From Bacteroidota bacterium (lineage in GTDB: Bacteria > Bacteroidota > Bacteroidia > Bacteroidales > Porphyromonadaceae): 64,000 nucleotides of DNA. This document shows positions 8,762 through 16,720 of the stretch, in pieces. Below the pieces are notes generated by a model that was not told the origin of the DNA, searched no databases, and saw only the letters and a program-made list of their open reading frames with translations. The stretch spans positions 1-64,000 of the forward strand of contig JAEWZH010000005.1 in NCBI GenBank assembly GCA_023395395.1. Direction: 5' to 3'. The stretch's first letter is position 1. Every line of letters begins with the position of its first letter. Position numbers and translations under genes: made by a program.

Positions 8762-10114
8762 TTACTTATCCTCCTCTACTTCGGTCGTTGCCCCCGCTTC
8801 TGGGTAGTAGCGTGGGTCACGCTCAGGGAGATGTCCATACTGCTCCCTTGGCAGCTCTTCATCGGAAAATTCCGTCATCAAGATCTGCATCACATTTTCT
8901 ACCGTGCTCGTCTCAAGGTCAGTAGCACGAACCAATTCCTCTACACTTCGACGAAGCACCGACTTTGCGGTATCACAACCGATACTTTTAAAGGTATCGA
9001 TGACCCACATATCGATCTCATCATCAAACTCTGTGAGGAAGAGGTCGCTCATATCCATATCTTGGCTCTCATCACGGTAAATATCAATCTCATAGCCTGT
9101 AAGCATACCTGCGAGCTTGATATTCTTCCCCCCCTTACCGATAGCCTCGGAAATTTGATCCTGGGGCACGTAGACCTCTGCACGCCTGCTCTCCTCATTG
9201 AGTTGCACCTTGAGATTTTTGGCTGGGGCGAGCGCTCTCTGTATCATCAACACAGGATTGCTTGTCCACTGAATCACATCGATGCTCTCATTGCATAGTT
9301 CAGCCACTACACCCTGGATACGGCTACCGCGCACACCTACCACAGCACCCACCGGGTCGATACGCTCATCATAGCTCTCTACAGCTACCTTAGCCTTTTC
9401 GCCCGGGATACGGGCTACAGCTCTAATCGTCACGAGACCATCCTGTATCTCGGGTACCTCACGTTCAAAGAGTCGCATCACAAACTTATCCGATACACGG
9501 CTAAGGATGATCTTAGGGTTATTGTTATTGTACTCTACCTTATCGATGACGGCATTGATACGATCCCCTTTCTTGAATCTATCCCTTGGGATAGCCAGTT
9601 GTTTAGGCAAAATCAATTCATTCTCCTCATCATCCATCAGGAGGACCTCCTTTTTCCACACCTGGTAGATTTCAGCTCCAATCATCTCGCCGACACGCTT
9701 GCTATAGTTGGCATAGAGAGTATCCTTCTCCAATTCCGTCACCTTGCTCGCAAGCGATTGCTTGAGATTGAGAATAGCACGGCGACCGAAGCTCTCAAAC
9801 TTCACCTCGTCGATAAACTCTTCACCCAGTTCCACATCCTCTTCACCCAGCGCACGGAGCTCAGAAAGAGAAATCTGCTGCATCGGATTTTGCACCTCTC
9901 CGTCCTCCACCACGATACGGCGACGCCACATCTCGAGGTCACCCTTGAGGGGATTAACAATCACGTCGAAATTATGGTCGGTGCCAAACATCTTTGCAAT
10001 CACATTGCGCAAAGACTCCTCCATTACCTTTACCATCGTATCCTCATCGATACTCTTCAGACCCATGTAATCCGTTAGGGCCTCTACAATAGTCGGTTCC
10101 TTTCTTTTTGCCAT
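8762..10114 (-). CDS. nusA: Transcription termination/antitermination factor NusA
   Basis: NusA binds RNA polymerase and modulates pausing, termination and antitermination. The 450-aa protein has the N-terminal polymerase-binding domain, an S1 region (KGDRINAVIDKVEYNNNNP), and two KH domains (VGAVVGVRGSRIQGVV and ISEAIGKGGKNIKLAG). The C-terminus is an acidic extension (EAGATTEVEEDK) without the E. coli-type acidic repeats. It lies between rimP (57-bp gap) and infB (22-bp gap). The start at MAKRKEPTIVEALTDYM is the only reasonable one. Confidence 0.97.
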   Translation of the reverse strand: MAKRKEPTIVEALTDYMGLKSIDEDTMVKVMEESLRNVIAKMFGTDHNFDVIVNPLKGDLEMWRRRIVVEDGEVQNPMQQISLSELRALGEEDVELGEEFIDEVKFESFGRRAILNLKQSLASKVTELEKDTLYANYSKRVGEMIGAEIYQVWKKEVLLMDDEENELILPKQLAIPRDRFKKGDRINAVIDKVEYNNNNPKIILSRVSDKFVMRLFEREVPEIQDGLVTIRAVARIPGEKAKVAVESYDERIDPVGAVVGVRGSRIQGVVAELCNESIDVIQWTSNPVLMIQRALAPAKNLKVQLNEESRRAEVYVPQDQISEAIGKGGKNIKLAGMLTGYEIDIYRDESQDMDMSDLFLTEFDDEIDMWVIDTFKSIGCDTAKSVLRRSVEELVRATDLETSTVENVMQILMTEFSDEELPREQYGHLPERDPRYYPEAGATTEVEEDK

Positions 10115-10171
10115 ATATTAAGTTGTGAGTTGCGTGCGATAGACCTCCAAGCCATCACCCCTCTCAGTACA

Positions 10172-10642
10172 TTATACTTTCAAATTATAAACTGCCTTTT
10201 TCACCTCCTCATACTTGAGCTCCATGCGGTGCTCTACAGGGCGCTTGCGACGCTCCCCCTCAGGACGCTCCATGCGGGTCGCCACCAGCACAAAGCCCTC
10301 TTCATTGGCACACTCAAGAAGCCCGACTTCCTTCACGCCACTCTTAAGAAGCACCTCTAGTTCACGCCCCACAAACTTACGGTAGCGTCGCACTCCCTCC
10401 AGCGGAGTGGTCAAGCCGGCACTTGAGACCTCCAGCTCAAAATCCTCCTTCTCCCGATCTAGCGACACCTCGATATGTCTCGAGAGTGCCACTATTGTAT
10501 CGATATCCACAGGGGCGGTATCATGATCTACCTCCACCTCGATGCGGTTGTTGCTCTTCACCTCAGCTCGGACTAGAAAATACCCCTCGTGCTGCTCGGC
10601 AAAAGTAGCCACCGCCTGCTCTATATCCTTAACCTCTATCAT
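10172..10642 (-). CDS. rimP: Ribosome maturation factor RimP
   Basis: RimP assists late assembly of the 30S subunit. I start it at MIEVKDIEQAVATF (10642), giving 156 aa, the usual family length. The frame stays open to 10852, but that extra segment would run through a promoter and two hairpins and does not resemble RimP. Visible features are the N-terminal alpha/beta domain (RIEVEVDHDTAPVDIDTIVALS) and the SSAGLTTPL motif that precedes the C-terminal SH3-like domain. First gene of rimP-nusA-infB. Confidence 0.93.
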   Translation of the reverse strand: MIEVKDIEQAVATFAEQHEGYFLVRAEVKSNNRIEVEVDHDTAPVDIDTIVALSRHIEVSLDREKEDFELEVSSAGLTTPLEGVRRYRKFVGRELEVLLKSGVKEVGLLECANEEGFVLVATRMERPEGERRKRPVEHRMELKYEEVKKAVYNLKV

Positions 10643-10658
10643 ACCAATACATATATAC

Positions 10659-10694
10659 AATGATGAGAAGACTGCTCTCGAGAGTCCTCTCATC
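10659..10694 (-). promoter_or_regulatory. Hairpin in the rimP-nusA-infB leader
   Basis: A 13-bp inverted repeat (TGATGAGAAGACT against AGTCCTCTCATCA, one mismatch) flanks a GC-rich loop containing CTCGAG. It occupies most of the predicted ~60-nt 5' leader between the promoter at 10708-10738 and the rimP start at 10642. It could be a structured leader or stability element. Confidence 0.5.
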
Positions 10695-10707
10695 AACCAT
10701 TCCACCG

Positions 10708-10738
10708 CAAAGTTACCAATAAAATACCAAATGCCAAA
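10708..10738 (-). promoter_or_regulatory. Predicted promoter for rimP-nusA-infB
   Basis: On the minus strand, TTTG (10738-10735) is followed after 19 bp by TAACTTTG (10715-10708), matching the Bacteroidetes -33/-7 consensus TTTG-N19-20-TAnnTTTG. It places the start site near 10701, about 60 nt before rimP. Confidence 0.65.
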
Positions 10739-10783
10739 GAGTTGGTTATCAAAGAGTGGATGAGGAGGAGTGACACCAAAAGG

Positions 10784-10813
10784 AGTAGAGCCGTGAAAAT
10801 TCACGGCTCTACT
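10784..10813 (-). terminator. Hairpin downstream of the HU-like gene
   Basis: A perfect 14-bp inverted repeat (AGTAGAGCCGTGAA and its complement) with a 2-nt centre lies 50 bp after the stop of the HU-like gene. On the minus strand it is followed by CCTTTTGG, a weak U-tract. Probably separates the amidase/HU unit from the rimP promoter. Confidence 0.6.
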
Positions 10814-10862
10814 GGAGTGTATGGAAGACGATTCAACCGGTCCTTCAATCACGGTTTATTGG

Positions 10863-11345
10863 TTAAAGATCCAAATCATCTCCTGATGGTTCACCCTCAC
10901 TAGGCGTATCACCTGCCGAATTGGCGCTCGTGCTTGGAGCCTTGGTCGTCTCCATGAGGCTTGCTGCAGAGACAAATCCATTGGACTTGATCTTATTCAA
11001 AATCTCCACACTAGGGGTATAATACACCTTGGCGCCGGTAATCATCTCAGGTTTAAACTCCGCCAGAGATGGTGCTGCCTTACAGCGAATCCTCATGCTG
11101 AAGCTGCCAAGTTCCCCCAGCTGTACCCCAAATCCATTGAGAAGATACTGGGTAGCAGAGAGCGACAGCGCATCCAGTACGGCACGTACATCTACACGGT
11201 GCACGGTACAGCGATCTGCGATGTCATCTGCGAGTTCTTTGGTGTTCACTTGGCGTATCTGACGGTTGTATGCCACTGCCATACGAGGCATCTTGGCGTT
11301 TGGAATCTTATTCTCTCTCTCGTAAACATTATAAATCAATGCCAT
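10863..11345 (-). CDS. HU-family DNA-binding protein (Bacteroidetes long form)
   Basis: A 160-aa HU/IHF-fold protein. Residues ~20-125 carry the histone-like domain: NTKELADDIADRCTVHRVDV, then the GVQLGELGSFSMRIR strand pair. The tail after about 130 is low-complexity and acidic (SEGEPSGDDLDL). Proteins of this shape occur across Bacteroidetes next to an N-acetylmuramoyl-L-alanine amidase, as here. The gene follows the lipoprotein gene by 31 bp and is likely the last member of that unit. It may compact or mark DNA, but its role beside envelope genes is unknown. Confidence 0.85.
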   Translation of the reverse strand: MALIYNVYERENKIPNAKMPRMAVAYNRQIRQVNTKELADDIADRCTVHRVDVRAVLDALSLSATQYLLNGFGVQLGELGSFSMRIRCKAAPSLAEFKPEMITGAKVYYTPSVEILNKIKSNGFVSAASLMETTKAPSTSANSAGDTPSEGEPSGDDLDL

Positions 11346-11376
11346 AGTAATAAAAATTGTTTTGTAAGTTAATGAA

Positions 11377-11862
11377 TCATTTGATTTTACTCCGCACCCT
11401 ATGTATCAGGTATAGCACGGAGAGGGTGAGTCCAAGGGCAAGCCCTAGGTAGAAAAGTCTCGAGTTGGGCTCACTCTTTGTCTGAGTGAGGTGGAGAGAG
11501 GAGGAGGTCTGCGCCTGCGTGTCGCGACTGACGCTTTTGCTTTGCTCTTCCTCTATAAGCTCTATGGAATATCCCCCGCTCTTAGGGGGCTCATGGGTCG
11601 AAAGTGTCGGATGAGGTTCTATGGACAATGGGGTATCCTTGATAGGAGGATTAGGCACTACAGCAGTAGGTGGCACACCCCACCATTGGACGGTGAGCCG
11701 CCGTCGCCCTTGCACCGTCTGAGCGACGCTGTCCAGGATAGCGGTCTCAGCCGTGGTGCGTTCGTCGGAGACTGTCTGCCGACTTGCTCGACAACCGGTA
11801 GTCAGTACCATGCTGAGTGCCATCGCCAAACTACAGACCACCTTGGCGCTCTCTCGCTGCAT
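11377..11862 (-). CDS. Lipoprotein with C-terminal membrane anchor (u-spanin-like layout)
   Basis: A 161-aa protein read from MQRESAKVVCSL; a start at 11883 adds seven residues. The N-terminus is a lipoprotein signal with lipobox LTTGC and arginine after the cysteine. The middle is proline- and serine-rich (VVPNPPIKDTPLSIEPHPT), predicted periplasmic and extended. The C-terminus is a single membrane helix, LFYLGLALGLTLSVLYLIH, with a basic end (RVRSKIK). Lipid anchor at one end and membrane helix at the other is the architecture of unimolecular phage spanins, which bridge the inner and outer membranes. I infer this from layout only. It overlaps the two-helix gene upstream by 32 bp. Confidence 0.6.
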   Translation of the reverse strand: MQRESAKVVCSLAMALSMVLTTGCRASRQTVSDERTTAETAILDSVAQTVQGRRRLTVQWWGVPPTAVVPNPPIKDTPLSIEPHPTLSTHEPPKSGGYSIELIEEEQSKSVSRDTQAQTSSSLHLTQTKSEPNSRLFYLGLALGLTLSVLYLIHRVRSKIK

Positions 11863-12046
11863 AGTCAATCCCAATAAGTGCACCTACAAAGGTCATCACC
11901 TCGCCATAGGCAATCAATACACTGGAGTGGATTTCGCCCAGAGGCACCACCCAAAACCCCATAAAAAGGAGTGTCATCCCGCAGATGACCAAGACAATCG
12001 CCAGCCATAGTCTCAATTGTTGAGGTTCAATTGTAAATCTGCGCAT
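11831..12046 (-). CDS. Small two-helix membrane protein, holin-like
   Basis: A 71-aa protein starting MRRFTIEPQQLRLWLAIVLV. It has two hydrophobic segments (about residues 13-34 and 40-60) joined by a short turn (PLGEIHSS) and a charged tail (DYAARERQGGL). Size and two-helix layout are those of class II holins and of small membrane proteins often found beside Bacteroidetes amidases. The frame is open upstream to 12271, but that part lies wholly inside the amidase gene on the same strand and is ignored. The ATG overlaps the amidase end by 20 bp. Confidence 0.65.
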   Translation of the reverse strand: MRRFTIEPQQLRLWLAIVLVICGMTLLFMGFWVVPLGEIHSSVLIAYGEVMTFVGALIGIDYAARERQGGL

Positions 12047-12545
12047 CGAAGCAAGGGCACACTTTGAGCCATTCGTCAGGGGTGATACTTCCATCTCCAT
12101 TGCGATCAGGACTGAGATCTCGGTGTCCGACCACCATCGCAGTGGGATAACGATTTCTGAGGTGCCAAACCAACTGAGCCAGCATCTGTCTCTGTTGGGG
12201 CGTCCGAGTATCGTGCGGGCGATAGTTGCTATCAAGACCACCCTCGTAGCAGATACCGATAGAAAAGGCATTGTACCCTATCACGTGTGCCCCCGCCTTG
12301 TCCACATGACGAAGTGCATAGAGCCTGCCATCACGAGTGATGTAGTAGTGATAACCGGCTGTAGAAAAGCCGCGTTGCTTGTGGTCGTGTATCAGCTGAG
12401 GGGGCAAGTATCGATCTTGCTGGCGTGTGGCGCTACAGTGTACCACGAGGAGGTCAATCCTACGCTTTGCCGTCACCAAGTCTTTGGGGCAACGGATTTC
12501 TTCCCACTCACGGGTCGAATTGTTTTTTGCATTTTTCATACACAT
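12027..12545 (-). CDS. N-acetylmuramoyl-L-alanine amidase (amidase_2/PGRP fold), endolysin-like
   Basis: A zinc amidase that would cleave the bond between muramic acid and the stem peptide of peptidoglycan. About 172 aa from MCMKNAKNN (alternative start three residues in). Predicted metal ligands are the His in LLVVHCSAT, the His in VVGHRDLSPD and the Cys in LKVCPCFDA. Between the last two is an EF-hand-like insert, DRNGDGSITPDEW. No signal peptide is present, so export would need a holin or lysis, which fits the two-helix gene that follows. A start at 12602 is rejected because it precedes the predicted start site near 12597. Confidence 0.9.
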   Translation of the reverse strand: MCMKNAKNNSTREWEEIRCPKDLVTAKRRIDLLVVHCSATRQQDRYLPPQLIHDHKQRGFSTAGYHYYITRDGRLYALRHVDKAGAHVIGYNAFSIGICYEGGLDSNYRPHDTRTPQQRQMLAQLVWHLRNRYPTAMVVGHRDLSPDRNGDGSITPDEWLKVCPCFDAQIYN

Positions 12546-12603
12546 TATATATAGTAGTTTTTGAGTGGTTGTATATGAGAGATGTCTTCTCCTCAACCAC
12601 AAT

Positions 12604-12611
12604 GCAAAGTT
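12604..12611 (-). promoter_or_regulatory. Predicted -7 element for the amidase unit
   Basis: TAACTTTG on the minus strand matches the Bacteroidetes -7 box; no clear TTTG is found 19-21 bp upstream. It gives a start site near 12597, about 50 nt ahead of the amidase ATG. Confidence 0.45.
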
Positions 12612-12690
12612 ACATCCCCACCCTCCTCGGCTTGCGCATTGCTACACCTTCCTGAGATTTACTACCATATACTGCTCTATGGTGTGACAT

Positions 12691-12698
12691 ATATTTGT
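12691..12698 (+). promoter_or_regulatory. Possible -7 element for copA
   Basis: TATATTTG on the plus strand matches the -7 consensus, but no -33 TTTG is visible and the leader would be about 120 nt. The region 12546-12825 separates the divergent amidase unit and copA; I saw no copper-responsive operator that I could name. Confidence 0.3.
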
Positions 12699-12825
12699 AC
12701 CTCTGGGAGATGAGTGACCTAATACAGGGGGTAGGAGGCATAAAAACCTCCTCCCATCCACCTTCCACCAATCGCGCCTCCACTGAACCGCCAGCTCGGG
12801 CTATCTGTTATACCTATAAATACCA

Positions 12826-15012
12826 ATGACAAAATTTATGACAGAGAAAAGATTTACCGTGACGGGCATGAGCTGTGCCGGCTGTGTCGCCGCCGTGGAG
12901 GGACAGTTGAAGAAGACCAAAGGGGTAGAGCATGCAGAGGTACACCTCCTCGAGGGGCGTACGGTGGTGACCTTCGATGAGCGCAAGACCTCGCCTCAGC
13001 AGCTCCGAGAGGAGGTGCGAAGTCTTGGCTACGATATGCTGATAGAGGAGAGTGCTGCGCAACGTGAAGCGGAGCGAACCAAACTGGAGCACAAGGAGCT
13101 CACACATATTCGCTCCAAACTCATCGTCACGGTAGTACTCACCGTGGGGATGATGTTGGTGGGGATGTATGGCATGCACCTAGGTATCTCTGACCGGGTG
13201 GCAGACTTGGTGCTACTCCTTGGGGCGAGTGTGATCATGTTTTACTCCGCCATCGATTATCATACGAGAGCCCTCAAGCAGCTCACACACTTCACCTTCA
13301 CCATGGATACACTCATCAGTATGAGTATCAGCGTGGCGTACTTCTTTAGTCTCGTCAGGTACACCATCATGGGCAGTGTGGAAGTGGGCGGGCTCTTTGG
13401 CAATAGCTACTTCGATGTGGTCGGTATGGTGATGAGTTTTGTACTGCTGGGAAAGTACATAGAGGAGCGTGCGAAGTACAAGACCAATGATGCCTTGCGC
13501 CGTCTCCTGGCACTCACACCCGAGACCGCCCTCGTCCTAAGGGGCGATGAGTGGGTAGAGCGCCCGATAGAGGAGATACAGATAGGCGATGCCATTCGGC
13601 TCAGGCATGGCGACAGTGTCCCTGTAGATGGCATCTTAGAAGAGGCAGGCGATTTTGATGAGAGTAGCATCACGGGCGAACCTCTCCCTGTGCATAAGGG
13701 TAGTGGAGCGGAAGTATTCTCCGGAACCATCTCTGTAGGTGGTGCCACCACCCTGAGGGCGACCAAGGTAGGGGATGAGACATTGCTTGGACGGATTATA
13801 GAGGCAGTACGCCAAGCGCAAGCCTCCAAGGCACCTATCCAGCGCATTGCCGATAAGATTTCAGGGGTATTTGTTCCATTCATCCTCGGGATTGCCTTGA
13901 TCACGCTCATACTGTGGGGCACGGGTAGTGTAGAGCAACCTTGGTTGCACGGCATCTATTTTGCCATCAGTGTACTCTGTATCGCCTGCCCTTGTGCCCT
14001 AGGGTTGGCAACTCCGACTGCGATAACGGTAGCGATGGGCAGAGCATCTCAGGAGGGCTTACTCATCAGAGATGCAGTTGCTCTAGAGCGACTCGCCAAG
14101 GTCTCTGATGTCCTTTTTGACAAGACAGGCACTCTAACCCAAGGGACACCGCAGGTCATCGACCACTCTGGTAGCATGAGCAGGGAGGAGGAAGCTCTCT
14201 TGGTACGTGCCGAACGACAATCGAGCCACCCTCTCTCTTCAGCTATCGTCTCACGATTTAGCATGATGGAGAGCGATGCTACCCCGGAAGAGCTAGAGGA
14301 GCTTCCCGGGGAGGGTATCCGATTTACTTACCAAGGGGACCCTTACTTCATCGGCAATCGACGCCCATCTACACTCACGGAGCCCCACCCACTCGAGATC
14401 AAGCATCCACTTTCCACCTTTGTCTACTACACAAGGGAAGGCAGACTCATCGCTCTTCTGGTGGTAGAGGATCAAATCCGCCTCGAGGCCAAGGAAGCAC
14501 TCAGTGCCTTGCAAGCGCATACGGGAGCGACCATTCATCTACTCTCTGGCGACCGCCCGGAGCGTGCCGAAGCGTTGGGCAAGAGGCTGGGATTTACCAA
14601 CATAAAGGGCGGGCTATCGCCTCTGGACAAGAAAGCATACATCGAGGCACTACAGAAAGAGGGCAAGGTAGTAGCGATGGTCGGGGATGGCATCAATGAC
14701 TCTCCGGCACTGGCAACGGCAGACCTGAGCATAGCTATGGGCAGTGGCAGCGACATCGCCAATAGTGTATCCCAAGTGACCATCATTGGGGGTTCTCCCC
14801 ACGCTCTTGAGCGTGCTATCAGGCTCTCCCAGAAGACGGTCAAGATTATCCACCAAAACTTCTTCTGGGCATTTATCTACAACCTCTTGGCTGTCCCCAT
14901 CGCTGCCGGGCTATTCTATCCCAATCTATTTGTCACCCCGATGATTGCAGCTGCGGCGATGGCATTCAGTTCGGTATGCGTAGTGCTCAATTCCCTACGC
15001 CTCCGACGGTAA
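12826..15012 (+). CDS. copA: Copper-exporting P1B-type ATPase CopA
   Basis: Pumps Cu(I) out of the cytoplasm using ATP. The 728 aa contain one heavy-metal-associated domain with GMSCAGC (cysteines 17 and 20), then eight expected membrane helices. The transport motif CPC (CIACPCALGLATPT, about 388) marks Cu+/Ag+ specificity. The phosphorylation site DKTGTLT is near 432, the nucleotide-domain SSHP motif near 466 and GDGINDSPAL near 620. A start five residues later (MTEKRF) is possible. It is transcribed alone and convergent with the fimbrial operon; no copper chaperone or regulator lies next to it. Confidence 0.95.
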   Translation: MTKFMTEKRFTVTGMSCAGCVAAVEGQLKKTKGVEHAEVHLLEGRTVVTFDERKTSPQQLREEVRSLGYDMLIEESAAQREAERTKLEHKELTHIRSKLIVTVVLTVGMMLVGMYGMHLGISDRVADLVLLLGASVIMFYSAIDYHTRALKQLTHFTFTMDTLISMSISVAYFFSLVRYTIMGSVEVGGLFGNSYFDVVGMVMSFVLLGKYIEERAKYKTNDALRRLLALTPETALVLRGDEWVERPIEEIQIGDAIRLRHGDSVPVDGILEEAGDFDESSITGEPLPVHKGSGAEVFSGTISVGGATTLRATKVGDETLLGRIIEAVRQAQASKAPIQRIADKISGVFVPFILGIALITLILWGTGSVEQPWLHGIYFAISVLCIACPCALGLATPTAITVAMGRASQEGLLIRDAVALERLAKVSDVLFDKTGTLTQGTPQVIDHSGSMSREEEALLVRAERQSSHPLSSAIVSRFSMMESDATPEELEELPGEGIRFTYQGDPYFIGNRRPSTLTEPHPLEIKHPLSTFVYYTREGRLIALLVVEDQIRLEAKEALSALQAHTGATIHLLSGDRPERAEALGKRLGFTNIKGGLSPLDKKAYIEALQKEGKVVAMVGDGINDSPALATADLSIAMGSGSDIANSVSQVTIIGGSPHALERAIRLSQKTVKIIHQNFFWAFIYNLLAVPIAAGLFYPNLFVTPMIAAAAMAFSSVCVVLNSLRLRR

Positions 15013-15018
15013 AACATT

Positions 15019-15053
15019 TGGGGACGGTGGTAATGACTACTACCACCGCCCCC
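15019..15053. terminator. Hairpin between copA and the fimbrial operon
   Basis: GGGG-A-CGGTGGTA pairs with TACCACCG-C-CCCC around an ATGACTAC loop. It lies 7 bp after the copA stop and 22 bp beyond the end of the convergent fimbrial operon, so it may terminate both. Neither side has a long U-tract. Confidence 0.6.
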
Positions 15054-15074
15054 ATTAAAAAGCGTCATGAAAAA

Positions 15075-16694
15075 TTATACTGCCTTGTAACTTATCTTCC
15101 CGTTTTCAAACGTTTCCGCTTCCAACGTTACAGTTTCGTTATTACCGGATTTGTTGGTCTTGAAATTGATTGTTTGTTCTCCGATAGATCCCACCTTATA
15201 GATATAATAGACTTTCCCTGCCTCTACAAACATTTGCAATCCCGATGCAGCCGGGTATAATCCCTGTGTGAAAATCTTTACCTCCAGTGGCAACAAGTCC
15301 GAAGGGAAGTCATTCGGAATAGTAAACTTCAAGCTAACTGCTCTATCCTGACCATTGGTAATATTGACAAGATTACCCCCCTGGTCATTAATCTTTATAG
15401 GAGCGAAAGAGAAAGCCTTGCGTGCCATCACACGTATTACTCGAGCCAATTCGCCATTGCCATTCTTTACAATGATACTTCCCGTATAGGGTTCTTCCGG
15501 AATATATGACACTCCGCGAAAAGAGATTACTCCCGTAGATTTATCAAAAGACAAAGAACTAGCATCCACCACCTCTTCATCATCTTCTTGTCTTACAGAG
15601 ACAGTGACATTCGAATTGTCGAAGTTGTCACTTCCTACCGAAGGATAGTACTTTGCCCAAGTGGTAACCCCTTGATTGGGAGTTGTCAGAATAAAGAGCG
15701 TCCTCTCCACTGCTATCTTTGAAGTTCCATTTGAAATAATGGGATACTTTTCCGTGACAGGATCGAGTGCCACATTATTATGTGATGCTCCTGCCAAGGC
15801 CGCCTCCAAAGTATCATACCCTTTTTTCATTACTTTATTGATCGTCACCGCATAATGGTAATTGCGCTCGATATTGTAGCGATCTTTTTGCTCATTGACG
15901 AGGTCAATCTTGTAAAAGTACGGTCCCTGTCCTCCATAAGTAGCTTTGAGTATGACAGTAGTAACATGCTCTGCATTAGCATTTCTTCGTTCGAAAATCA
16001 ACTTAGGCGCATTACTAAAATTAGAACTATTCGCCGGAACCAATACCATATCTAAAGGCTCGGTAATACTCCCTGTGTCAAACTTTTTTGTCTTTCTACT
16101 AAATGGCGCTACCGTACCCTTGCTCGGAGCCTGATGAATAGTGTATCCCTCAATATTGAAGTCAGACAGACTACACTGGACAGAAACCTTAGCTTGATTA
16201 CGGAGCAATGATACTGTCTGAGCAGAAAAACTGTTTTCATTAATGCCTCCGATCAACTCCATACGTGCCCAGAATGCAACCCTATCGGTGCTCATCAATG
16301 CTACAGCTCCAGCCTCGTTAGAGCCTACAGCATTACCATCAAACGTCCCCCAATCGGCATAATTGGCGATGAAATGGAGAATCCGTTTACGATTGGATGC
16401 AGGCAATGTCGCACTAAAGTGCCCCCCTGTTTCTGTCTGATTGGTCAGCGTAGCGACAGCCCGAGTTATGAAAATTCCTTGCTCATCAAAGACCAGTATG
16501 CTCAAGTTGGATACATCACCATTTCCTCGAGTGCTGACTACATTGTACTCCGGAATGTCCACAGCAAAGTGAACCTCCACGTTTTGATCCCCTATTTTAG
16601 AATCGACCTGCACATCATTCACCCTCGAACAACTGGCAAAGAAGAGGAGAGTGCCTAGTAGTACACTGATAACACTATATATCGTCTGTTTCAT
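15075..16694 (-). CDS. Fimbrial accessory lipoprotein, FimE-like position
   Basis: A 539-aa secreted lipoprotein: signal MKQTIYSVISVLLGTLLFFA and lipobox FASC. The N-terminal half carries the fimbrillin pattern: VEVHFAVDIPEY, then NLSILVFDEQGIF (the strand where these proteins describe 'a value') and the conserved basic-aromatic tract NYHYAVTINKVMKKG near 275-290. The C-terminal half is beta-rich. Length and place (last of five after fimA and anchor) match what I recall for P. gingivalis FimE, a minor component at the fimbrial tip. Sequence identity to FimE was not tested. It follows the preceding gene by 26 bp. Confidence 0.65.
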   Translation of the reverse strand: MKQTIYSVISVLLGTLLFFASCSRVNDVQVDSKIGDQNVEVHFAVDIPEYNVVSTRGNGDVSNLSILVFDEQGIFITRAVATLTNQTETGGHFSATLPASNRKRILHFIANYADWGTFDGNAVGSNEAGAVALMSTDRVAFWARMELIGGINENSFSAQTVSLLRNQAKVSVQCSLSDFNIEGYTIHQAPSKGTVAPFSRKTKKFDTGSITEPLDMVLVPANSSNFSNAPKLIFERRNANAEHVTTVILKATYGGQGPYFYKIDLVNEQKDRYNIERNYHYAVTINKVMKKGYDTLEAALAGASHNNVALDPVTEKYPIISNGTSKIAVERTLFILTTPNQGVTTWAKYYPSVGSDNFDNSNVTVSVRQEDDEEVVDASSLSFDKSTGVISFRGVSYIPEEPYTGSIIVKNGNGELARVIRVMARKAFSFAPIKINDQGGNLVNITNGQDRAVSLKFTIPNDFPSDLLPLEVKIFTQGLYPAASGLQMFVEAGKVYYIYKVGSIGEQTINFKTNKSGNNETVTLEAETFENGKISYKAV

Positions 16695-16720
16695 ACGTTA
16701 TTTACTCTAAAATAGAACGT

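Noticed and set aside
11831..12271. A 146-aa reading of the two-helix membrane protein
   Set aside because: The first 75 codons lie entirely inside the amidase gene on the same strand; the ATG at 12046 gives a sensible small membrane protein.
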